Shown here: in pieces, positions 19,555 through 29,979 of the stretch
How positions within the stretch are numbered: the first letter of the stretch is position 1
Layout: each line of letters opens with the position of its first letter
Assembly: GCA_002811645.1 (NCBI GenBank)
Contig: PDIP01000064.1
Span: 1 to 64,000 of the forward strand
DNA from: Corallochytrium limacisporum
Taxonomy: Eukaryota; Opisthokonta
Direction: 5' to 3'
DNA length: 64,000 nucleotides
Program-made: the position numbers and the translations under genes
The notes under the pieces: model-generated
What the model was told of the DNA's origin: nothing
Databases searched by the model: none
The model's input: only the letters and a program-made list of their open reading frames with translations

Positions 19555-21207
19555 ATGTCCGTGCTCGCACCACTTGGAAATTTGCTGGTGAGCATCCTGC
19601 TCAGCATACAGCACTACCTTGCCATGATGTACGACGCGTTCATGAACTGGCTCAACCCTAGGCGTCAACTGCGCCTGCAGTTCATCCAGGAGATGAACGA
19701 AGCCCGGGATTACGGTGAATGGTATGCTGCCGCGTTGGAATGTGATGAGCTAGAGGGAAACAACAATTGGAAGCTGGACCCCCGTTCTTCTTATTATGAC
19801 GCAGAACTGATCGCCAGTCGTCTCAGGCATCTCCAGGCTGCGCGTGAAGAGGAAGACATTGACACAATGGCTTTCTTGTTGCGTCACGATTTGGTACGTG
19901 GCCTGGGCGGTATTGGTCATCCAAAGCTGTACCAGAAGTGCTACGTGGGAACTAAGAAACTGATCGAGGCCTACGTTGCCGAAGTGGTCACTCACTTATG
20001 CTTCATTCGTGACGGCGACTTCCCCGGGTTCAGCCTGAGGCAAAAAGAAATGTTTTTCCGGGATACCCGTCAGGCATTCGGTCGCACCGCACTGCTGCTG
20101 AGTGGTGGTTCCACACTGGGTATGTACCATTTCGGTGTGGTCAAGGCTCTTTATCGTTTCAACTTGTTGCCGCGTGTGATCAGCGGGTCCAGCATTGGTG
20201 CCCTAGTTGTAGCCCTGCTCGGTGTACACACCGACGACGAAATGCCGCGCCTGTTTGAGTCCAATGCCATTGACTTTAGTGCCTTTGACCGCCTTGGCAA
20301 GGGTTCCGCCAGGCGTAAGATTGCTCGTTTCCTGAAGCATGGTGTGCTGAATGACATTCGCAAGCTCGAGGGTTTCTGTCGCGGCAACATTGGTGACCTG
20401 ACCTTCCAGGAGGCCTACAACCGCACCGGTCGCATTGTGAACATTACCGTTGCGTCTACGATCACCCACGAGATGCCCTGGCTGCTGAACTATCTCACTG
20501 CTCCAAACGTGCTCATGTGGAGCGCTGCTTTGGCATCCTGTGCATCTCCTGGTCTGTACGAGCCAGTCACCATTATGTGCAAGGACCACACCGGACGGAT
20601 CGTTCCATGGCAACCCAGTACACACAAGTGGAGCGATGCCAGTCTTGAGAACGACTTGCCCATGGCCCGCTTGAGCGAGCTCTTCAACATCAATCACTTT
20701 GTGGTGAGCCAGGTCAACCCGCATGTCGTGCCTTTCCTGCACAACACTCGCAAGACCATTGACGGCTTCGGACTGATGCACGGTTTCCGCACCATTTTCC
20801 TCAGTGAGTTGCACCATCGGGTTATGCAGATGGCAGAACTGGGTCTGTTCCCAAAGATTTTGGCATGGTTGCAGCCAATTATTTCACAAAAGTACGAGGG
20901 CGATATTACGGTCGTGCCGGACGTGTCCGTGACCGACATTGCTGCCTTCTTGTCCAATCCTAACCAGGACATGCTTGCTCATGCTATTGCTGTGGGTGAA
21001 CGCAGTACGTGGCCGTACATTTCCATTATCCGCACCCGCTGCAAGATCGAGGTTACGTTGGACACGTGCATTAAGTTTGTGCGGCAGCGCAGCAAGCAGC
21101 GCACCATGTCCAGCACCGAAGAAGATGACACTCTGGTGGATAAAAACACTCTGCCCCGGAGGCGGAGCTACGGGGAGAGCATCACGAAAACCTCGATGGT
21201 CATCTAG
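19555..21207 (+). CDS. Patatin-like triacylglycerol lipase (SDP1/TGL3-5 type, DUF3336)
   Basis: Predicted lipid-droplet lipase releasing fatty acids from stored triacylglycerol. The 550-residue protein has an N-terminal membrane-associating segment, then the DUF3336-like region that defines plant SDP1 and yeast Tgl3/4/5 (about 40-180). The patatin domain (about 180-400) has the oxyanion loop LLLSGGSTLGMYHFGV and the nucleophile elbow GSSIG with Ser213. The catalytic Asp is in SDASLENDLPMARL, in the SDP1/TGL position, followed by NHFVVSQVNPHVVPF. Serine and aspartate of the dyad are therefore intact. The frame is uninterrupted and codon use is even. The tail is Ser/Thr-rich. The second patatin protein in this window (37473-41519) belongs to a different subfamily. 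Confidence 0.94.
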   Translation: MSVLAPLGNLLVSILLSIQHYLAMMYDAFMNWLNPRRQLRLQFIQEMNEARDYGEWYAAALECDELEGNNNWKLDPRSSYYDAELIASRLRHLQAAREEEDIDTMAFLLRHDLVRGLGGIGHPKLYQKCYVGTKKLIEAYVAEVVTHLCFIRDGDFPGFSLRQKEMFFRDTRQAFGRTALLLSGGSTLGMYHFGVVKALYRFNLLPRVISGSSIGALVVALLGVHTDDEMPRLFESNAIDFSAFDRLGKGSARRKIARFLKHGVLNDIRKLEGFCRGNIGDLTFQEAYNRTGRIVNITVASTITHEMPWLLNYLTAPNVLMWSAALASCASPGLYEPVTIMCKDHTGRIVPWQPSTHKWSDASLENDLPMARLSELFNINHFVVSQVNPHVVPFLHNTRKTIDGFGLMHGFRTIFLSELHHRVMQMAELGLFPKILAWLQPIISQKYEGDITVVPDVSVTDIAAFLSNPNQDMLAHAIAVGERSTWPYISIIRTRCKIEVTLDTCIKFVRQRSKQRTMSSTEEDDTLVDKNTLPRRRSYGESITKTSMVI

Positions 21208-21708
21208 AGCATCCACTTAGCAGCATTTTTTCAATTCATCATAACGTTTTCAGCATCAAGCTTTTTCACAGACAATGTAAAACTTTCATCTTTTGCACAA
21301 ATGCGTTACCATCCAAGCGGCATGTTGATACTGTCACAATACACTTTGCAATGAACTTTCTGACCCCAGATCCTGTGCGTCCCAATAGTTCCCAGCGCTC
21401 CCCGTCCCTCTCTCTTGCTGCTGCCCCACCGTTGCGCGCGCGAAAAATTCAACCGCACCGACCCCGACCAGTGCCTGAGACCCCCTTGCAAATTCTTTTT
21501 CCGGCACCGGAAGACGAAGAGGGAGTCTCATGAACTCATGAAGGTGTGTCCTTCAGGCACGGGTCCGACTATTTCAATGAGTAGTTCCAGTTCGAACATG
21601 CGCCATGGTGTATCTTGGCTCAGAGGCTTTGCCTTGGTGCAGAACATTGGTGAAGTTCCTCGACGATCTATGGGACAGTGTGCGATATGTGAGGTCCGGA
21701 ACTGAATC
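21208..21708. other. Tandem spacer with open frames
   Basis: A 500 bp spacer between the lipase and the acidic protein. A 60-codon frame at 21351-21533 is Pro/Arg-rich and ends EDEEGVS. A second frame (21415-21705) is in phase with the downstream 602-codon gene and is separated from it only by one TGA at 21703. Either may be leader sequence, and I see no convincing splice sites joining them. Confidence 0.4.
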
Positions 21709-23517
21709 ATGGTGAACAGAGTAACCATATCAAAAGGCAACCACAGGGCAGGGCCTTATCGAACGAGCATGAAATCAAGTGCTAAATCCGGTGTCTACCC
21801 GGATTATTCAGAACTTGATGATGACGATTTGGACGATTCGATAGATGCGATGCTTTCGGACGAAGACCACGAAAAATTCGCCAAAGAACTTTCACCGCTG
21901 CGACCGCGACGCCGAAGACCATTGAAAGGAATGACTTCTGGACGCGACATTGTTGCTGAGGCACGAGCCAGCGATAAGGAGAATAATGTTTTCACTTTCT
22001 GTTCAGAAGAAGATTCAGACGATGACATATTGAACCCAAAGGCGGTGCAGAGAGCATTGGGTCAGCCTACCCGTAACTCCACAAAATGCGACAGGCCACG
22101 AGTAAACTCCGCGTTAAAAGACCGGACAAACCTGGAAGTCATGAAAACAGAACGCCAAACGAGCTTGGGGTCACATCGCCGGCGGGTCGTTAAAGACAAA
22201 TCCGTGGATGAGCTTGAACTCGTGGAACCTCCAGTCAGCCAGATCAGCGATGTAACAAAGCGGGACTCTCTACTAGATCCCTTCTCTCAACAAAAATCCA
22301 ACACAGATATCAAGCTTTCCCGGAAGGTTTCGCACACACCAGCGACAAAAAGGCCTGTCTCCAAAACCAGAGAACTCAGAATGCCTGGAGTGAAGAAATC
22401 AAGACTGACCGGCCGGCTGCTACAGACATCTTCGTCGGAGATTGAGGATGAAGGACCGGAAATGAACACGCAGCAGTCGATTCTAGCAGTTTCGCCGTCC
22501 ACGACCAGCAAGCCCACCTTTAGCAGCGATGCTGTGGCCACTAACCCGGTCGGAAGCGCTCACAGGGTGGTTAAGCGAATCCTGCTCTCCGATGACGAGT
22601 TTGAGGATCAGACTAATTCCCATACTGACATGGCTAAGTTACGAGAAGGCCTGACTGATAGCAGTAGCAGAAAGCCAACGCGTATGCCAACTCAGGCGTC
22701 CTCGGACCAACCACCTCTCAATTCCACAGCATTGCTGGCTTTGCACAACTCTTACGTAGACGGACCAAGCCGTATCGTCACGGAAAGGCATCCGGTGAGC
22801 CGTTCGCCGGTTGTGAAAATTGTGGGCAAGGGAAGAAGCCACAATAAGTCAGCCGCACATTCCACAGGGGATGTCCTGATGGAGGTTTTTACGCGGATGA
22901 TGACGACGGCCAATGCTGCCCCAGTCTGCTGTACGAACCCTTCTTTCATCAGTATCTCCGGGGCGCGACTTGTGGTCGCGCACGCAACCGCGGCCGAAAG
23001 TATCCTGACCGCCGCTCACAAATCGACGTCGTCGTCGTCCGGCAGTACAGACTCATCCGTTTCGGAAGCACCGCGCTTCCCCCTTCCACGCGTGCTACTT
23101 GCACCGAACCGCTACAGTCTAAACCAGGCCCAGGCCCTTGAGCAGTGGAATCCTGAGCTGTTCGCTTCTCTTGTGCCCGCGGAGAGCCAGGCTGAGCTGC
23201 GGGACAGACTGTATGCCATGCCGGTCGGGGAAGACGCGGCCAGCATCCCCGCGGACAGTGCAATACAAGACTGCTGGGCGGCCGCCCCGGACCGATCAGA
23301 GCCGTGGTTGTCGGCCTACATTACAAGAACTACGATTGCGTCCGCCAAACGGCGGCTGGGGCACACTTCACAAATCATCTGGCAGGTAACGCACACAGGC
23401 ATTGGTGCCTTTGTCTGCAATCTACCGCTTGGCAGCAAAGAAGATCATGTCCTTGTCTGGCTGCCCGACGACCTGGACGAGCAGTTACGTGTTGCCACAC
23501 CTACCGATGGCGAATAA
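21709..23517 (+). CDS. Hypothetical acidic, Ser-rich protein (602 aa)
   Basis: I do not recognise a family. The first 400 residues are hydrophilic and disordered-looking: an acidic patch (YSELDDDDLDDSIDAML, about 26-42), a basic cluster (RPRRRRP, about 66-72), further SDEE-type patches and many Ser/Thr, suggesting a nuclear or scaffold protein with phosphorylation sites. The last 200 residues are more ordered (from about LNSTALLALHNSYVDGPSR), with LNQAQALEQWNPELF and a C-terminal block SQIIWQVTHTGIGAFVCNLP. No membrane segment or signal peptide is visible. The frame is open and uniform throughout, and the stop codon overlaps an AATAAA signal. It converges on the AFG1 gene (125 bp). The start is the first Met. 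An in-frame TGA two codons upstream separates it from a 96-codon open frame. Confidence 0.75.
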   Translation: MVNRVTISKGNHRAGPYRTSMKSSAKSGVYPDYSELDDDDLDDSIDAMLSDEDHEKFAKELSPLRPRRRRPLKGMTSGRDIVAEARASDKENNVFTFCSEEDSDDDILNPKAVQRALGQPTRNSTKCDRPRVNSALKDRTNLEVMKTERQTSLGSHRRRVVKDKSVDELELVEPPVSQISDVTKRDSLLDPFSQQKSNTDIKLSRKVSHTPATKRPVSKTRELRMPGVKKSRLTGRLLQTSSSEIEDEGPEMNTQQSILAVSPSTTSKPTFSSDAVATNPVGSAHRVVKRILLSDDEFEDQTNSHTDMAKLREGLTDSSSRKPTRMPTQASSDQPPLNSTALLALHNSYVDGPSRIVTERHPVSRSPVVKIVGKGRSHNKSAAHSTGDVLMEVFTRMMTTANAAPVCCTNPSFISISGARLVVAHATAAESILTAAHKSTSSSSGSTDSSVSEAPRFPLPRVLLAPNRYSLNQAQALEQWNPELFASLVPAESQAELRDRLYAMPVGEDAASIPADSAIQDCWAAAPDRSEPWLSAYITRTTIASAKRRLGHTSQIIWQVTHTGIGAFVCNLPLGSKEDHVLVWLPDDLDEQLRVATPTDGE

Positions 23518-23518
23518 A
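23513..23518 (+). promoter_or_regulatory. Polyadenylation signal overlapping a stop codon
   Basis: AATAAA at 23513-23518 overlaps the TAA stop of the 602-codon gene, so the 3' untranslated region is probably very short, in keeping with the 125 bp convergent gap. Confidence 0.45.
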
Positions 23519-23642
23519 ATGTTTACATAGTGCTGTTCTATTTGAAGGTTTACATTGGAAGAGAAGGGAAATTTTAGGTTTAGTCGAACCTAACCATTCC
23601 AGATCTTCCATTTTTCATACTTAGGTGAAGGGGATATCTGTT

Positions 23643-25151
23643 TCAGTTGTTACTCATGGCCATGGCCGTCTTCCAGTATTTCTCTGTCTGCATTTCCACG
23701 AGACGACTAACACAGCGCTGGAAGGCGAAGACCTCATCCTCGCCAGTGAAGATGCTGGCCTTAGAGGCGTTTTCCTCGTTGAGCTTCAGGTCGTCCATGA
23801 GCAAACGGCTACCATCGTCCAGGGCCTGATGGCTTGCGTCCAAAAGTTCCCCCTTGAACAATTCCCTGGGATCCGTCTCTGCAGCAAAAATGCACCGCGT
23901 TCGGGTGTCATACATCGAATCAATGAATGTGATAAACCGACGGGCTTGATCTCTTTGTGCCATAGTCAGTTTAGGCACATTGTTCACCATGACCACATCG
24001 TAGTTCTTTGTGATCTCCAGATAGTCACCAGCGTACAGTGGTTGGTTGCACAGATCTCCAAAGTCAAAAATGGCAACTCGAGAAGCCTGCTTCGGGATCT
24101 TCAGGATCCGGCCCATAATCGTTAGTTTATCCGACTCTGCATCTTGGAATTCCACACCTGTCAGGCTCTCGAACTGTTCCCTCATGGTCTGCTGAGTTTC
24201 GTCGCACAGAGGAGTCAGAAACGTGCCCGCAGACGGCTGCTCAACCTTTCGATAATCCATACCAGAGTCGAGGTTGATAATCTCGCATCGGTCTTTGAGC
24301 AGGTGAATGAAAGGCACAAAATGTTGCCGTTGCAGACCACCCTGGTACAGATCTTCCGGATGCCTGTTGGAAGTTGCCACCATTACAACACCCTGATTGA
24401 ACAATCCTTCAAAGAGACGCCTGAGAATCATCGCATCCGCCACGTCGGTGACCTGGAATTCGTCAAAACAGAGCAGCCAGGTTTCGTTTGCAATCTGGTT
24501 CGCAACTGGTGGAATCGGGTCATAAGACGCTAGATCCTCCCCTGAGGCGGCTGCCTTTTGCTTCCAAACGTGCACCCGCGCGTGGACGTCCAGCATAAAT
24601 GCGTGAAAATGAACTCTCCGTTTTCTCTTAACTGGCACCTGTGCGTAGAGGAGATCCATGAGCATGGTCTTCCCCGATCCAACATCTCCGTAGAGGTACA
24701 GTCCTTTGATATGGGACTCGTCCTCGTCCGTGGTCGCACTACTAAAGGCGGACAGAATGGAGCCAAACAATCCTCCGTCCTTGCTAGATCCTACATCTGG
24801 CATAGTTTTCTGGTCCTGGTGACTCATCAACTCCTCATGCAAATCCTGTAGACGTTGTACAATCTGTTTCTGGTGATCATCTACCCGCAGCAGGCCACCT
24901 TCGACATGGGACTTGTATGTCCAGAACGGTCCGCCTTTTTCTACTTCAACGGTTTCCTCTTCGACCGGTTTCTTCCCGCGTACGCGCCCAGCATCATCCC
25001 CCATGCCACCCAGGGGCTGATCGACGTAGCTCCGCCGAGCTAACCAGTGGTTAATTCTGGGAAGAGACGACCGTACTGGGAGTCTGCTCTGTGCACTGGC
25101 ACGCGACGCAGAGGCCAAAACGCGGGAGCCCGCGAGCCGGATGCCCAACAT
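23643..25151 (-). CDS. AFG1L: AFG1-like mitochondrial AAA-type ATPase
   Basis: Mitochondrial P-loop ATPase of the AFG1/LACE1 family, linked in yeast and animals to quality control of respiratory complex subunits at the inner membrane. The 502-residue protein begins with an Arg/Ser-rich presequence without acids (about 1-40). The Walker A motif is GDVGSGKT at residues 155-162. Walker B with the catalytic acidic pair is [12 protein letters not shown] (Asp230, Glu231), and [14 protein letters not shown] is the family sensor region. MATSN before it and the later [12 protein letters not shown] and [28 protein letters not shown] are characteristic. Length is normal for the family. The gene is divergent from the formin. 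Confidence 0.96.
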   Translation of the reverse strand: MLGIRLAGSRVLASASRASAQSRLPVRSSLPRINHWLARRSYVDQPLGGMGDDAGRVRGKKPVEEETVEVEKGGPFWTYKSHVEGGLLRVDDHQKQIVQRLQDLHEELMSHQDQKTMPDVGSSKDGGLFGSILSAFSSATTDEDESHIKGLYLYGDVGSGKTMLMDLLYAQVPVKRKRRVHFHAFMLDVHARVHVWKQKAAASGEDLASYDPIPPVANQIANETWLLCFDEFQVTDVADAMILRRLFEGLFNQGVVMVATSNRHPEDLYQGGLQRQHFVPFIHLLKDRCEIINLDSGMDYRKVEQPSAGTFLTPLCDETQQTMREQFESLTGVEFQDAESDKLTIMGRILKIPKQASRVAIFDFGDLCNQPLYAGDYLEITKNYDVVMVNNVPKLTMAQRDQARRFITFIDSMYDTRTRCIFAAETDPRELFKGELLDASHQALDDGSRLLMDDLKLNEENASKASIFTGEDEVFAFQRCVSRLVEMQTEKYWKTAMAMSNN

Positions 25152-26107
25152 TTATGCTATCTATCGCTTTATAATTCTAGTCCAGGTGCGTACCCTAGTT
25201 TGAGGTCATTAACTATACACCATCACGGAAATGTACTTCACTTTCCACGCTAAACTATTACTATCCCCTTGTCACCTCCTCACATATCAACCACACCCGG
25301 TTCCCACTCTGAAATAAGTTATAGTGTACACCTGCATCATGATCCTTAGTCCTGCCTTCTTGGCTAGATTGTGGCCCTAGGGCATCCGTGGTGGTTCACC
25401 TAGAGTCAGCTGTTCATGCAACAGTGGGACAGGGTACGGTCTGCTCCCGCAAATGTCACGCCCCGTGGCGTGTCCCTCCTGCGTTTCTATTCCGGTCGCT
25501 TTGCGGCCTTCCCCTTCCCCCCCCACCCAAACAAAAAGAACGGACGGCAGTGGTTCACCCCGCATCAGAGGACCCGCCACCCCCCCCCCGGGGGGGGGAG
25601 GGGGTGGCGCCGTGAAATTAGGCCCCCGTTGGAAACGGGAAGGATTGTCGCTGTTGGTAAGGGAGGTGTTTGGTCTCCCCTTTGGGCCCCGGCCCCCCTC
25701 CCTCGGAAGTCCCGGGGGGTGGTGGGCGGGCTCATGATAATTGCTGGTGTAGGGGTCTCATTGGTGTGAAAGGGCAGCGAATCGCCAAGGGGGATACGTG
25801 CTTTGGGTTATTGCACCGTAGGAAATATATTGAACAAAATTTTGAGAAGGGCCGGGGAGTTAACCTTAATGGCAATGGCGGGCGGGTGTCTGTGATATGA
25901 ATGGGGCGGTTATTGCTACGTGCTATATCTATTTCAGTCAAACTGGCTGAGGTACCCGTGGTATTGATCCTGTAACTGTAAAGCTGACCTTGTGGATAGG
26001 CCTGCATATAGATAACATGGAGAATAATGACATAGGCGGCTAATAGTCCAGCGTCCACACACACGGGACGTGGAACATACACAGAAAGTACATGGTCTTC
26101 GCACAGG
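25152..26107. other. Divergent spacer with C/G palindrome
   Basis: A 956 bp spacer between the AFG1 and formin genes. A C-run/G-run palindrome sits at 25580-25598 in a GC-rich core (25490-25740), flanked on both sides by more AT-rich sequence that likely forms two promoters. No gene seen. Confidence 0.5.
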
Positions 26108-29100
26108 ATGGATCTCATTAGGAACTCTCCCAGCCCGGAGGCAAAGCGCTCGCGCGCATTGCGGCACCTGGACCTGTCGCAGATCACGGAGAATCTTTGG
26201 GTTATGGGAAAGCCATGGCAGTACCGAACAGATATCCAGGGTCACTTGAACAACATAGACCAGTTGGTTAAAACCCTTTCTACGTTTGGGTCTAAAGACC
26301 GCCCCTTAGAGAGATTCATGGTCTTCAATCTCTGCAAGCGGGAAGTAAACTATGATTTGGGTCATTTTGACCACCAGGTCTGCGAATTAGACCTCCCTGT
26401 GCCAATGCCTGTTGAGAAGAGTGGGGCGCGGCATCATGGAATTGGCATCAATCATTTGTTCGATGCTACGAATGCAATACAGGGTTGGGTTGCTCTGAGA
26501 CGCGGAAATATTGCCATCGTACACTGTACTGATGGTTTAGTACGCTCTGGTTTGGTTGCCTGTTGTTACCTCAAACGCTTCGGAGGACCAGGGTATGACA
26601 CATATCTCGATGCTTACGAACAGTTTAGCCGGGCACGATGTCCAGAGTTTCCCAATCTGAAAGAGCTTTTCCGGTATCCTTCCCTGCAACGACTGTTGGA
26701 GAACTTTAGTGCTATGGTTGACCTCGGAGGGAAACCCTTCATCAATATGAAGCCGCATCGACTGCGGATTGTTTTCCCGGAGTCGGTCTTGAATCGGGCG
26801 CGGTACTACGGTTTGGAGGGTGAGATGCCTGACCAGCTGAGGGACAATCCGGCCGATTTGGGGGGCCCGCCAGCCACACCCCTGGACGACGGTGAGGGTG
26901 GCGATGACGAAGGTTTGGGCATAGAAGACGACGACGGTGCCATGTTCCTGTCGTTGCAGGTCTATGAGGGATCGAAGCAGGCGTGGAATTCGGACTATGC
27001 CATGAACTCATCGGCCATTAAAGGTTCAGCACAAGATCCGCGTTTGTTCGACGTGGAAGTACCGGTCAGTGGAGACATTGTCATTCGCTTGGTGGGCAAG
27101 ACATTGGAAAGTAATCAGACTCTGTTTCGGTTCCCGTACCACACCGGCTTCCTGACACCAGGTGGAGCCTATGAGTTTCCTTTGACCATGCTGGACATTC
27201 CGAAGTACACACGGCAGTCAGGGACGCTAAATCCGGACATGAGGCTGCAATTGATAATTTCTGAGCCTATGCCCCACGAATTGGAACGGATAAAAGGCCC
27301 AAGGGTACCTTCGGTGGCGCCCGAGCTCAGTGAAATGATCACCATGTTGAGCTACTACCATATTGTCAAGGCATCTGCCCAACAGTTGGGCATCCTGGAG
27401 GCACAGGGCTACCCTACGTACATTGCTCGTTTGGCTCTGCAGAGGTCAAACAATGAACCAATGCAATCACACGAACTATGTGAAATGCTCATGTTACCGC
27501 CGGATCAACAGCCTTTGGTTGAGAACCTTCCAGAGGGAGGTATGGAAATGTTTGAGTCGTCCCGTAGTATGCCGTCACTGCTTGGGCGGGCGCGAGGGCA
27601 CAAGAGCAGTCCATCGGTCGGCGATGAAACTTACGGTCGGGATCGCATGCTGGAAAGGGGCCTCAAGGCCCTGAAGAAATCACAAACGTCCCTTCGCAGG
27701 CGCAGTCGCAGTCGAAGCCGTTCTCTGGAAACGACAACACTGCCGGGCGCTGATGAGGTCATTGAAGAGGACATTGTAGTGCGATTCGATAAGAAGAAAG
27801 GCATCCAGGTCTGTGACCATGGCACAAATCCCATTTTTGACGTCAAAACCATTGTCGAGACTGGAGGAGGCCGTGGGGCCCTAAGTGTGGAGGACACCGC
27901 ATCGCCACTGGCCACGTCTTGGGGGCGTCCTGGTGATGGTACTGACGGACGCAAACCACCGTTGGTGCCTCTGTCGCCGTTGCAGCAACTGAAGGCACCA
28001 GATACAGCTGATGGACTGTCTTCCACTGCGCCGCAGCCGCCGCCGCCCCCCGCGGGAGTGCCACCGCCGCCTCCCCCTCCACCACCGCCTCCCGGGGGCA
28101 TGGGAGGCCCACCACCACCGCCGCCGCCGCCGCCGCCAGGAGGCGGTCCACCTCCTCCTCCTGGCATGCCAGGTATGGCCGCACCGCGAAAGCTGCCTGA
28201 TAAGGTCATGCGTACCAAACTGCATTGGACTCGCATTCCAGACCACAAGATCAAAGGTACCCTCTGGGAGGATCTGAGCCAGGAACTAGAGAAGATCGAA
28301 GAGATAATCGGCAAAGCTGAGGACGAGGAGAAACGTAAGAAACAAAGAACGACTAAGACTAGCGCGGACGGGAAGACTCAGTCGCCCGCTGACGAAGCAG
28401 ACAAACCATTAAGGGATGTCGGAGAACTCGAGAAGGAAAAAGAAAACAAAGACAAGGATGTTGGGGCCGCAGGCGACCATGACGATGACCTGCCGATGTT
28501 TGACCTTTCCTCCTTCGAGACATCGTTTTGTGAAGATCGCAATGCGCCGAAAGGCAAGCTTGGCAAATTAAGGGCCACTGGCAGTGGTGTCGGGGCAAAG
28601 AAGGGCGCTACTTCGTTCCTGGACGTGCGTCGAGCGAACAACATTTCCATTGCCATGACCCGCTTTGAAAAGAAGTGTGACGTGGAGCAAATCCGTGACG
28701 GACTGCTGAAACAGGACCAGAATCTGTTCTCTTTTGATGATCTGCAAGCTCTCATCAAGGTCATGCCAAATGAAGAGGAGTACAAAGCCTACAGCTTTAC
28801 AGAAGCAGCCAAAGCACGTCGCAGTGGCAACAAGCACCACAAGTCCGTACAAGATCTGGCCAAGTCTGAACAGTTTGTGGCAGTCATGGCAGACTACGGA
28901 GATATCCTTGACATGACAGCCGTAGTAGAGACCTTCATCTTCCGCATGGAGTTCGACGCAGACATCAAATCCCTCATCAATCGCATTGGCACCGTCAAGA
29001 CCGCGTGTGAACAGATCCAGGAGTCAGAAAAATTGCGATCCATTCTCAAGTACCTGCTCCGCCTAGGAAACCTGGCCAGTAACATTTACACCCTCCGTCC

Positions 29101-29725
29101 GGCCCGGAAGGCGCGTGGCGTGAACGTTGCCAGCTTTTCTAAATTCAAGGACGTCCGTGGCCACTCGCGCGAGATGAATTTGCAGCGGTTCCTGCTGGAA
29201 ACAATCGCGACATACCAACCGACTCTGTTTAGCGTCGTAGATGAACTTAGTATGGTCGGCGCAGCCCGTGATATAGACATCAAACAGATCGATGCAGATA
29301 TCATCCGCGTAAAGCAGAGCCTAGACCGCATCGATCGACTGGTTCGTGACCTTGACCGGGAGATCATAGATAATCAAGAACGCGTTCCTGACACGGTGAA
29401 AGCTTTCTTTGAGAAGATCTCCGACTTTGCTGAGCATTGCCGAGAGGTTCTAAACGAATCCAGCATGTCCTACAGCACAATGCTGAAAGCTTGTGATGCG
29501 ACAATGTCCATGTTCGGGGATGATCCAAGTCAGGGTGCCGACTCCTTCTTAAACAATTTCTGGACATTCCTATCAAGTTTCGAGGATCAATCTTTCCTGG
29601 AACGTGCTGAGAAGAAACAGCGGGAACTAACGACATCGAAAGAGGACTCGCCCTTGGCAGCTGTAGACGCACAGCCGACCGAGAACAGCCAACACACGAA
29701 CGGCGAGGCCAAATCTGGTGGATGA
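26108..29725 (+). CDS. Formin with N-terminal PTEN-like phosphatase and C2 domains
   Basis: Actin nucleator/elongator. The 1205-residue protein has a PTEN-like domain (about 15-200) whose P-loop IVHCTDGLVRSG keeps the CX5R catalytic pair (Cys140, Arg146). A C2-like domain follows (about 215-405), then a basic Arg-Ser stretch near 530. The FH1 domain is a run of polyproline blocks (about 639-691), able to bind profilin. The FH2 domain (about 695-1110) starts KLPDKVMRTKLHWTRIP and contains RRANNISIAMTRF, LKYLLRLGN and related FH2 core motifs, with an acidic/Lys-rich insert (about 740-800). This is the architecture of plant class II formins and of some protist formins, and differs from animal and fungal GBD/FH3 formins. 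The polyproline section is encoded by CCG/CCA/CCT-rich DNA and shows no break. Confidence 0.96.
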   Translation: MDLIRNSPSPEAKRSRALRHLDLSQITENLWVMGKPWQYRTDIQGHLNNIDQLVKTLSTFGSKDRPLERFMVFNLCKREVNYDLGHFDHQVCELDLPVPMPVEKSGARHHGIGINHLFDATNAIQGWVALRRGNIAIVHCTDGLVRSGLVACCYLKRFGGPGYDTYLDAYEQFSRARCPEFPNLKELFRYPSLQRLLENFSAMVDLGGKPFINMKPHRLRIVFPESVLNRARYYGLEGEMPDQLRDNPADLGGPPATPLDDGEGGDDEGLGIEDDDGAMFLSLQVYEGSKQAWNSDYAMNSSAIKGSAQDPRLFDVEVPVSGDIVIRLVGKTLESNQTLFRFPYHTGFLTPGGAYEFPLTMLDIPKYTRQSGTLNPDMRLQLIISEPMPHELERIKGPRVPSVAPELSEMITMLSYYHIVKASAQQLGILEAQGYPTYIARLALQRSNNEPMQSHELCEMLMLPPDQQPLVENLPEGGMEMFESSRSMPSLLGRARGHKSSPSVGDETYGRDRMLERGLKALKKSQTSLRRRSRSRSRSLETTTLPGADEVIEEDIVVRFDKKKGIQVCDHGTNPIFDVKTIVETGGGRGALSVEDTASPLATSWGRPGDGTDGRKPPLVPLSPLQQLKAPDTADGLSSTAPQPPPPPAGVPPPPPPPPPPPGGMGGPPPPPPPPPPGGGPPPPPGMPGMAAPRKLPDKVMRTKLHWTRIPDHKIKGTLWEDLSQELEKIEEIIGKAEDEEKRKKQRTTKTSADGKTQSPADEADKPLRDVGELEKEKENKDKDVGAAGDHDDDLPMFDLSSFETSFCEDRNAPKGKLGKLRATGSGVGAKKGATSFLDVRRANNISIAMTRFEKKCDVEQIRDGLLKQDQNLFSFDDLQALIKVMPNEEEYKAYSFTEAAKARRSGNKHHKSVQDLAKSEQFVAVMADYGDILDMTAVVETFIFRMEFDADIKSLINRIGTVKTACEQIQESEKLRSILKYLLRLGNLASNIYTLRPARKARGVNVASFSKFKDVRGHSREMNLQRFLLETIATYQPTLFSVVDELSMVGAARDIDIKQIDADIIRVKQSLDRIDRLVRDLDREIIDNQERVPDTVKAFFEKISDFAEHCREVLNESSMSYSTMLKACDATMSMFGDDPSQGADSFLNNFWTFLSSFEDQSFLERAEKKQRELTTSKEDSPLAAVDAQPTENSQHTNGEAKSGG

Positions 29726-29979
29726 AGAGCGACAACTGTTTTGAACAGGCGCCTCCTGAGTGAGTACTCCTTTTAAAAATGCGACATAAATGAAGACAAA
29801 CAAAAGTCCACAGGAGTTTTATTTCTATCTTTGTGTGGATAGCGGATGAGCCCTTGGTTTCCAGAACATGGAGCAATCTTCCATAGTTTATCCGCTGGTT
29901 CCAATGATGGTTGAATCTAAATAGGCAATATGTTGTTGTAAGTGAGGTCGTTGTTTTGATGATCCATTTTATAAATCAT

